Below are positions 57,693-64,000 of a DNA stretch of 64,000 nucleotides, piece by piece. The translations under genes were made by a program, and so were the position numbers. Under the pieces are notes generated by a model, which was given only the letters and a program-made list of their open reading frames with translations, was not told the origin of the DNA and searched no databases. The stretch lies in contig NC_087065.1 of assembly GCF_963678635.1 (NCBI RefSeq), positions 58,554,754 to 58,618,753 of the forward strand. The letters run 5' to 3'. Position 1 is the stretch's first letter, and each line of letters starts with the position of its first letter. The DNA is from Symsagittifera roscoffensis (lineage: Eukaryota > Xenacoelomorpha > Acoela > Convolutidae).

Positions 57693-60600
57693 ATTTGGTA
57701 AATTAAAATATGACTCAACTACCCTGCCTATGTCAGGTTTCTTAGGTTCTTCACCTGTTTCTGCTTCTAAGTTTCCTGTTTCTCTTGCTATTCTCAATTT
57801 TTTTATTATCAAGTTTTCAGTGTGGGTAAGTCCTACCCCCACTCCCCGGACAAAAATATCCATCGGCGTCCCCGTCGATCGCATACCGGGTTTTAAGTCA
57901 AGATTAGAAGCTGGAATGAGAAGTTGTCCTTCCTGGGCAGCCCAGGAAGGATCATCTCGTTCGGTCTTAATGTATTTCGCGCTTTCGCGATCTACGTCTT
58001 GAATCGTAACGCTGGTCTTTTCAGGGTCTGATGTCATTTCGTTCAGCCACTCTAAGACACGCAGGTTCGTCAGGTCTTGTTCATTTGACTGCTGTTGCTC
58101 ATCGTCGAACTCCACCTCGGGTTTCGACCAGTCGTCAACCCACTCATCGTTGTGATCATCGACTATGTCAATGTCCTGTGACACTGTTATTTCCTCTAAA
58201 CCCACTACTTCCTCCACTATTTTCTTTAGATCTATCCTATCCACTACAAAGTCGTCACCGTAAGGATTGTATTTCTTTCTTAGTCTCGTCCCGTCTTTCC
58301 GACGAGTCTGCATCGTGAACGGAAGATCTGGTTCCATGTTCTTGGGAACCTCTGTCTGTTCGGAATCCTGCCAATCTTCCTCTGCGTAGGGCAAGGTTTC
58401 ATCGTCCGCTTCGATCTGTTCGTTTGGATCCAGGTCCAATGGTGTATCCGTACATTCCTCTACGACTTCGTTTCCATCGTTCTTCTCCCTGGTGCCTTTT
58501 TCATTGACCTCACAAGCAGGATCCATCATTAGATAATCCCCTTCTTCCATGTCTGCAGGTATACACCAGTCTTCTGTCGATGGATTGTGTGGCTTGATGT
58601 TCTCGTAGTGGGTGGCTCGGCCAGTACTCAGTCTATAAAAGCGTCCCTCTTGGTGCACCTCTGTAATCATGAAGGGTCCCCTCCACTTCTTCAGAAGCTT
58701 TTTTGTCCCTTTCGGTGGTATAACGTTCTGAAATACCCATACGTAGTCTCCCACCGAGTAAGCCTTTGCACCAGCTGCTTTCTTGTCGAATCGTTTCCTC
58801 TGCCTTGCCTGTGCCTGCTGAGTGTTTCGTCTACACAAGTCGTTCAACTCCTGTTGGCGTCTGATCACATCCCTCACGTAGACCTGTGGGGATGTTTTCT
58901 TTCCCTCATACTCTGGGTAGAAGAATGTCAAGGGTAAAGACTTCTCGTGTCCCGTCAGCATCATGTGTGGACTGACTCCAGTGGTGGAGTGTTGCGTGCT
59001 ATTATAAGCTCCCATCACCTGTGGAAGGTATCTGTCCCAATCGGTCATGTACCTGGAACAATATACCCTCAGCATCGACACTAACGTCCTATTCTGTCTT
59101 TCCACTAAGCCATTCGTCTGAGGGTGGTATGTCGTGGAGTGAGCCTGAGCGACTTGTGACCGTCTCATAAGCTCTTTCGTAAGCTCGCCTACGAAAGCCG
59201 TTCCATTGTCCGATTGAAACGTCATTGGACATCCGTGTCTTGCTATCCACGTATTGATCAGGTGGTCGCATGTCTCTTCCGCCGAGGCAGTTATGCAGGG
59301 CACGGCCTCTGCATACTTCGTGAAGTGATCTATCATGACCAAGACTTGGTTGTAACCGCTGTCTGTCATGCATATCTTCTGGTGATCTATCTGCACCACC
59401 TCGTTGAATTCAGACGACTCAATTGATTGTAAAGGAAATCGCAACTTCCTAGGATCCTTGACCTGTTGGCATGACAGACATGCTGTCACCCATTTCTCGC
59501 ATGCCTTTTTCATCCCAGGCCACTCAAAGCGCTTCAGGATCCTCTGATACACTTTGTCGATCCCTTGATGGCCCATCTGATCATGCGACCTGAATAATAG
59601 TTCTGTCTGATAGAGTTGCGGCAACACTATCGCGTTATATTTGTATAAGACCTTGTCTTCTTCTCTTCTCCTGCAAGCCACGATCCCGTCCTTGTTCAGA
59701 TATAATCTCCCCTCCTTCTGCATGAAGTATTGTCTCAGGATCCTATAGCTGTCTTCTTCCAGATCACCTTTGTCAGGTGCACCGTTTTCTATCCACCTTT
59801 TTAGGTTGCTTGTCATGCGATCATTTCTCTGCGCCCTTAGAAGGTCCGAGAGTCTGTATCTCGCCTTCAAGTACGTCTTCATGACTCTCATCTGACTGTT
59901 CAGCTCGTTGGGCTGATGTGTGTCTTCTTCCATCTTAACGCACCAAATCTTCGCCAACGGTTGTGTTTCTTGTTGAAACGGCTGAAGATCAGTCCTGACT
60001 ACCTCTTTCTGCGGCAACAGGCTTATCGAACGTTTCGATACCGCTATCGTTTCTAAGTCATCCGCTGCGTTGTCAAAGACTCTTTCGCTTGGTATTAGGT
60101 AGCGATCACTGTCAGGATCCTGGTACACCTCTCTGTCCAGGTTTCTCGCCCGAGTTTCCACTAGTAGCGTGTGTATCGCCAGTTCTGACAGTTCTGATCC
60201 CGAGGTCGAATCCCTGTCTGAATAGGTGTTCATTCTCGAGCTTTCTGACTTATCATCCGTCGAAGGTGTTGTGCTGGAGACTGCACGCTCCTCCAGATCA
60301 TGTCCGTATTTCCTTCGCATCCATCTGAACTCCCCGGACAAAACTTTGTTCTCTAGGTCCTGTTTCTCATCAGGAATTTTCTCGTCTATCTCGGACTCCC
60401 CGGACAAATTTCCTTGTCCCGGGTGTTGATCTTGTGATCGCTGGTTTTTCTCCTTATCCTTCTCCCCGGACAAATAGTCTTGCAGCAGATTTTGTTCTAC
60501 CTCTTCACCCTCTTTTTCCCGGTCTACAAAGGTGACAGTTTTCTTTTGCTTGCCGCTCTCCCGTCCTTTCTGTCCGTAAGAAGTACTGGTTAAAATCTCC

Positions 60601-63600
60601 TGGGGTATTGAGGATACTAGTTGCTGAACTATTGTCCTACAATCCCTCTTGTTCTCTTCGTGCTGTTGTCTGGACGGCATGATCTTCACTTTCTCACTGA
60701 CTGTTAGCGATGCCACTGCTGCTGTCCACTCGGGTTCATCTCTGGTCACTTCTCTTTCTAACAATCCACCCAGTATCCGCATCACTTGTGGTGTGACTTG
60801 CACCGTTTTATCCAATAATGAGAGGCTGTTTATATTTATGCGAGAGAGTTCTTGCTGGACCAGGTTCGAGCGCAGCAACAAATCCAAGGGGACCGGGTCC
60901 TCCCTTGACAAGATCTTTATCTCGGCTGCTTTCTCTACAGGTAACTCAGGATGCCCCGGAATTGGATGTCCAGACTTATCCAACCATCTCGTTAAGGGAA
61001 GCGCTTCATAAGTTTCTTTGTCCAGAAACGAGAATCCCTCCTTTACTTCCGCCTGATTGGCCTGCTTCTGTTCCAATCTTTCATAGAACTCAGTTTTCTT
61101 GCTGAGACTGTCAGCATTCTGATGTTTATCACGCATCCTGTGTTCGATTATCATATGGTAGCCATCCAGTCTTACTATCCATCTACCAATATAACTCTGA
61201 TCCATCGAGTAGGTCTTCAACCAGGATAACGCTCTGTTGTCCACGCGTAACTTGAAGGGAGCGCTCCCCAAGTATGCACCGTACTTCTCCACGAAGGTAA
61301 CTACTGCAAACATTTCTGCTTTTGGTGCGCCATATTTCATCTCTGTGTCACTCAAGACTTTGCTGCCGTATGCAATGGGACGGAGAACTGTTCTTCCGTT
61401 CCATTCTTGCTCTTGATGCAATATTCCTGAGATGGCCACCACCGATGCGTCTGTGTCAAGAACATACATGCCCTTTTCTGTAGGCATGCCCAGCACTGGC
61501 GCTTCGCACAGTTCCCGCTTTATGTTCTCGAAAGCAACTTGTGCCTCATCGTTCCATTCGAACTTTTTCCCTTTGTTGCGCATCAGCTTCTGCATCGGGT
61601 ACACCTTGTCCGCGTATCCTTTTATGAATTCTCGGTAGTAATTGGCAAACCCTAGGAAGCTCATGAGCTGTGTGTCCGTTCTAGGAGCTTTCCATGTCAG
61701 AACAGCCTCTACTGCTTCTGGATCTGGCCTCACACCATGCCGGTCCACCATTCTTCCCAGGTACTTGATCGAATCCCTAAGGATTTCACATTTCGATGGT
61801 TTGCATTTCAAGCCTGCTCTTTTCATACATCCGAAGACCTCATCGAGCCGGTCAATGTGATCCTCCAGGGTCGGTGTCGCTATGACTACGTCATCCACGT
61901 GGCACATCAAGAGATTCCCGTACTTTTTGGTCACTCCTGTCAAAGCCTGAGCCATCAGCCTTTGAAAGGTTGCTGTTGCATTGCACAAGCCGAAGGGCAT
62001 CCTCTTCCACTGGTACAACCCCAATTCGCACGCGAATCCGGTTTTCTCCCTGTCCTTCTTTCGCAGAGGAACCTGCCAGAAGGCAGAACCCAAGTCCAAT
62101 GTGGTGAAGAACTTTGCATCACCAAGTTTGGATAGGCTCTCGTCTATTCGCGGTATCGGGTACGCATCTTTAATCGTTACCGCGTTCAAGTAACGAAAGT
62201 CGCAACAAAATCTAAGCTGCCCCCCTTTCTTTTTCGCCATTACTACTCCGCAAGCCCATGGTGATTTCGAGGGTTCTATCATGTCGTATTCAAGCAACAT
62301 TTCTATTTCCGCTCGGCACGCTTCCGATTTATGTGGCGTCATTCGCCTTGCGCCTTCCCTATGGGGAACGGCGCCCTCTTCTAGTTCGATTTCGTGTTCG
62401 ACGAAATTACAGCAACCGATGTCCGCCTTATGTTTTGAAAATACTTCGGCGTTCCGATCTAGGAGGTCCCGCAATTTTTCAAAATCTCCCTCACCTATTT
62501 TTCCTTTTAAATGTTCTATTTCTGGCAAAACCGGTTTGTCAGAATCTAGTTCATATGACGAGGGGCGTTCCGGAAAATTCGAGCAGCTTGATAAGCCGTC
62601 GTCCGTTTCGGATTTCATTGAAAACAATTTACGAATAGATTTTAATTCATCAATCCTCTTTAAAATTTTATCTTTATTGGCATGATAAGGACAGTCTTTC
62701 ACACTATATTTCTTCAAGTTTTGTGTCTCTTCATAGTCGGTCCTCATCGGCAATGCGTAACCAAGCTTCTTTCCACGCTGGATTGAAACCGTGGTGTCCA
62801 GTGTGTTCAACAACACACTGACACACAGTCCGTTTCGCGTTACCGAGAAGCTCCGGCCTAAAATCACCGAACTCTGACTATTTGGATTCGGTACTAAGCA
62901 AACCTGTTTACTATCACTTAACGAATTTAAATTTCTCATTCTAAAAATCGCTACTACAGCTTGTCCTGGTTGTAATTTTACTTTTCTATCCAAAAAAACT
63001 GGTACCTTATTCTCGTCTGTTATTATCCTATTAATTGGTCTCTTAACATACTTTCGGTCCGGGTTTCTAATCCGTATTAGACCGTTGTTCAAGTCAATCA
63101 TCACGTCAAAGTTCCTGACAAAATCTCTGCCCAAGATGAATTGGTCGGCGTCGTCCAGATTCTCTACCACCAGGAAGCTCATCCAAAGGTTCCGTCCTCC
63201 CATGTGAAGGACCGTCACCGGTGTTCTTCCGGCTACGTAGATAGCTCCTCGATTTGCAGCGGCTAGTCGGAGATTCGTAGGAATCAGATCTTCCCGCGTG
63301 AAGCCCATTCTCTCCCAGGTTTTTATCGGCATCACACTCACCACCGCGCCTGTGTCCAGAAGCCCTGTGACTCCGATTTTTGTTCCGTTGGTGTCAAGCA
63401 GGTGTGCTGTCACATCTGCTTCATATCCAATATGTACCGCGTCTTGTTCCATCATGGCGTCATGGCCTATCCTGCGGACTTTGAGTTCCTCTTCACCCAA
63501 ATAGATCTGCCCCATTTGGTCATCATCTGTTGTTATGTAAGTCCTGGTGTAGATGCTGATTCCATCCACGTTCAGCATTATTTGATACGGCCCATAGACC

Positions 63601-64000
63601 TCCAAGTAGCGTCCATGAAGTTTCTTCATGCGAGGGCCACCCGTCGTTAGTAGTGCTCGCACAGCTCTCGACTCAGTGCGTGGCTCCACCTGCCTCAGAT
63701 AATCTGCATATGTGTCCAAATGCATTAAAGTGAACTCTGATGGTTCACTCAAATTTCTTATTACCTGGTGTCCAGCCACTGAGATTATCGACTGTATCTT
63801 CTTTCCCTGCGGCGCCATGCCGAACCTCTTACCGGAGATCACTTTAAGTTTCATATCTAAACTGCTTGGTGTTTTCGTCTCTTCGAACTCCGTTGCCTCG
63901 AAGGTATTCAGTTGCTCCTGAAGCTTTTCATTTTCCAGTTCAAGTTTCACTTTTTGTTCGATCTCTTTCGTCACTAATTCCTGCTGTACTCTATTTAGAG
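57231..64000 (-). CDS. gag-pol: Copy D ORF1: Gag-Pol-macro polyprotein, intact, 5' part beyond window
   Basis: The frame is open from the window edge to TGA 57,231, over 2,250 codons with no stop. There is no start inside the window; the GTG at 63,974 is internal, and the Gag part with knuckles lies beyond 64,000. Counting from that GTG: pre-protease block 40-190, protease DTGA 207-210, RT 560-760 with catalytic HVDD 692-695, RNase H 833-965, linker 1,000-1,440 with three LSGE motifs, integrase 1,460-1,800, acidic tail with WQDSEQTEVP, lead-in FVRGVGVGLTHTENL near 2,041, macro-like domain 2,095-2,247. Copies A and B are colinear and very similar. The Tyr of the RT YxDD motif is His here. The intact frame implies recent insertion or ongoing selection. 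Confidence 0.93.
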   Translation of the reverse strand, partial: LNRVQQELVTKEIEQKVKLELENEKLQEQLNTFEATEFEETKTPSSLDMKLKVISGKRFGMAPQGKKIQSIISVAGHQVIRNLSEPSEFTLMHLDTYADYLRQVEPRTESRAVRALLTTGGPRMKKLHGRYLEVYGPYQIMLNVDGISIYTRTYITTDDDQMGQIYLGEEELKVRRIGHDAMMEQDAVHIGYEADVTAHLLDTNGTKIGVTGLLDTGAVVSVMPIKTWERMGFTREDLIPTNLRLAAANRGAIYVAGRTPVTVLHMGGRNLWMSFLVVENLDDADQFILGRDFVRNFDVMIDLNNGLIRIRNPDRKYVKRPINRIITDENKVPVFLDRKVKLQPGQAVVAIFRMRNLNSLSDSKQVCLVPNPNSQSSVILGRSFSVTRNGLCVSVLLNTLDTTVSIQRGKKLGYALPMRTDYEETQNLKKYSVKDCPYHANKDKILKRIDELKSIRKLFSMKSETDDGLSSCSNFPERPSSYELDSDKPVLPEIEHLKGKIGEGDFEKLRDLLDRNAEVFSKHKADIGCCNFVEHEIELEEGAVPHREGARRMTPHKSEACRAEIEMLLEYDMIEPSKSPWACGVVMAKKKGGQLRFCCDFRYLNAVTIKDAYPIPRIDESLSKLGDAKFFTTLDLGSAFWQVPLRKKDREKTGFACELGLYQWKRMPFGLCNATATFQRLMAQALTGVTKKYGNLLMCHVDDVVIATPTLEDHIDRLDEVFGCMKRAGLKCKPSKCEILRDSIKYLGRMVDRHGVRPDPEAVEAVLTWKAPRTDTQLMSFLGFANYYREFIKGYADKVYPMQKLMRNKGKKFEWNDEAQVAFENIKRELCEAPVLGMPTEKGMYVLDTDASVVAISGILHQEQEWNGRTVLRPIAYGSKVLSDTEMKYGAPKAEMFAVVTFVEKYGAYLGSAPFKLRVDNRALSWLKTYSMDQSYIGRWIVRLDGYHMIIEHRMRDKHQNADSLSKKTEFYERLEQKQANQAEVKEGFSFLDKETYEALPLTRWLDKSGHPIPGHPELPVEKAAEIKILSREDPVPLDLLLRSNLVQQELSRININSLSLLDKTVQVTPQVMRILGGLLEREVTRDEPEWTAAVASLTVSEKVKIMPSRQQHEENKRDCRTIVQQLVSSIPQEILTSTSYGQKGRESGKQKKTVTFVDREKEGEEVEQNLLQDYLSGEKDKEKNQRSQDQHPGQGNLSGESEIDEKIPDEKQDLENKVLSGEFRWMRRKYGHDLEERAVSSTTPSTDDKSESSRMNTYSDRDSTSGSELSELAIHTLLVETRARNLDREVYQDPDSDRYLIPSERVFDNAADDLETIAVSKRSISLLPQKEVVRTDLQPFQQETQPLAKIWCVKMEEDTHQPNELNSQMRVMKTYLKARYRLSDLLRAQRNDRMTSNLKRWIENGAPDKGDLEEDSYRILRQYFMQKEGRLYLNKDGIVACRRREEDKVLYKYNAIVLPQLYQTELLFRSHDQMGHQGIDKVYQRILKRFEWPGMKKACEKWVTACLSCQQVKDPRKLRFPLQSIESSEFNEVVQIDHQKICMTDSGYNQVLVMIDHFTKYAEAVPCITASAEETCDHLINTWIARHGCPMTFQSDNGTAFVGELTKELMRRSQVAQAHSTTYHPQTNGLVERQNRTLVSMLRVYCSRYMTDWDRYLPQVMGAYNSTQHSTTGVSPHMMLTGHEKSLPLTFFYPEYEGKKTSPQVYVRDVIRRQQELNDLCRRNTQQAQARQRKRFDKKAAGAKAYSVGDYVWVFQNVIPPKGTKKLLKKWRGPFMITEVHQEGRFYRLSTGRATHYENIKPHNPSTEDWCIPADMEEGDYLMMDPACEVNEKGTREKNDGNEVVEECTDTPLDLDPNEQIEADDETLPYAEEDWQDSEQTEVPKNMEPDLPFTMQTRRKDGTRLRKKYNPYGDDFVVDRIDLKKIVEEVVGLEEITVSQDIDIVDDHNDEWVDDWSKPEVEFDDEQQQSNEQDLTNLRVLEWLNEMTSDPEKTSVTIQDVDRESAKYIKTERDDPSWAAQEGQLLIPASNLDLKPGMRSTGTPMDIFVRGVGVGLTHTENLIIKKLRIARETGNLEAETGEEPKKPDIGRVVESYFNLPNEYSSNIILTDSDFILTNRTCAVAITADMSFRTALAADFKREYKNVEFLWKQRPGIGGVAALPPAVSQITGKHLCFLVTRATEKQHVDPENLVLSLTRLRDFLVEMDVKELSLPVYDPNRGRLHPRELYALVHVIFSDTNIQVYLHKKYYLSIG
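57841..57854 (-). other. TTTGTCCGGGGAGT motif in the macro lead-in, copy D
   Basis: ACTCCCCGGACAAA on the plus strand, here read in the frame that encodes F-V-R-G-V rather than L-S-G-E. The same 14 bases are at 9,871-9,884 in A and 34,386-34,399 in B. Confidence 0.8.
58575..59597 (-). other. Integrase domain, copy D
   Basis: Zinc-binding start RSHDQMGHQG ... CLSCQQ (HX4H, CX2C), catalytic DDE: Asp in QIDHQKI (1,530), Asp in FQSDNGTAF (1,589), Glu in GLVERQNRT (1,625), and C-terminal WRGPFMITEVHQEGRFYRL, like the GPY/F module. All key residues are present. Inserts the cDNA into the host genome. Confidence 0.92.
60329..60475 (-). repeat. Triple TTTGTCCGGGGAG motif in the copy D linker, 66-bp period
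   Basis: ACTCCCCGGACAAA (plus-strand view) at 60,329, 60,395 and, as TCTCCCC, 60,461: two steps of exactly 66 bp. Each encodes LSGE (YLSGEKD, NLSGESE, VLSGEFR). Residues between them are not conserved. Confidence 0.85.
61080..61478 (-). other. RNase H domain, copy D
   Basis: YVLDTDASVVAISGILHQ, KAEMFAVVTFVEKY, RVDNRALSWLK and RDKHQNADSLSKK give the acidic catalytic positions and the final His/Asp. It degrades the RNA strand during reverse transcription. Confidence 0.9.
61695..62297 (-). other. Reverse transcriptase domain, copy D
   Basis: Blocks in order: WACGVVMAKKKG, RFCCDFRYLNAVT, AYPIPRIDE, FFTTLDLGSAFWQV, RMPFGLCNATATFQRL, LLMCHVDDVVIAT, FLGFANYYREFI. The catalytic Asp pair is present, but the aromatic residue two before it is His; copies A and B have Tyr. 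Confidence 0.93.
63120..63422 (-). other. Aspartic protease domain, copy D
   Basis: Retropepsin with GLLDTGAVVSVMP (active-site Asp 207) and ILGRDFVRNFDV near the end. It acts as a dimer to cut the polyprotein. About 100 residues, normal for Ty3/gypsy. Confidence 0.88.

Overview
The whole window is nested retrotransposon DNA; I see no host gene, tRNA or rRNA. The host is a eukaryote, most likely an animal. Polypyrimidine-TTTTCAG acceptors and AT-rich spacers resemble nematode DNA, but that is a weak inference. Two related families of giant (about 22 kb) Ty3/gypsy-type LTR elements are present. Each carries ORF1 (Gag, protease, RT, RNase H, integrase and a C-terminal macro-like domain) and then a second giant ORF of about 3,000 aa in the position where env would lie.

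Layout. Copy A (+ strand) fills 1-21,849: partial 5' LTR (1-718), long leader with a 14-bp minisatellite, broken ORF1 (2,612-10,486), spacer with 20-bp repeats, broken ORF2 (11,008-20,520), 3' UTR, and a 3' LTR cut after 177 bp. A 554-bp piece of BEL/Pao integrase (- strand, 21,850-22,403) separates it from copy B (- strand, 22,404-44,911), which has the same parts reversed, so A and B form an inverted repeat with arms of about 22 kb. Copy B's 5' LTR (44,012-44,911) is also the 3' LTR of another - strand element, copy C, of which only the 3' UTR and last ORF2 codons (to 46,148) are visible. Copy D (- strand, 46,149 to the window edge) belongs to a second family and has landed inside ORF2 of copy C. 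Its ORF2 (2,981 aa) and the visible part of ORF1 (more than 2,250 aa) have no stop or frameshift.

How it works. ORF1 supplies the usual capsid, protease, reverse transcriptase and integrase. Two additions are unusual: a macro domain resembling the TARG1/OARD1 type fused to the end of ORF1, and an ORF2 with a complete SGNH (GDSL) hydrolase signature, a possible second degenerate SGNH-like module, and a conserved Cys/His cluster. A conserved splice-acceptor-like site precedes ORF2, suggesting a spliced or trans-spliced mRNA. A motif TTTGTCCGGGGAGT recurs in ORF1 in two reading frames, and its core recurs in the 3' UTR of both families, which points to a nucleic-acid-level signal.

Copies A and B are pseudogenes with private and shared lesions, an almost identical patch of about 1.7 kb, and (in A) a tandem duplication whose two units match different element variants. 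Copy D is the best candidate for a recently active element.
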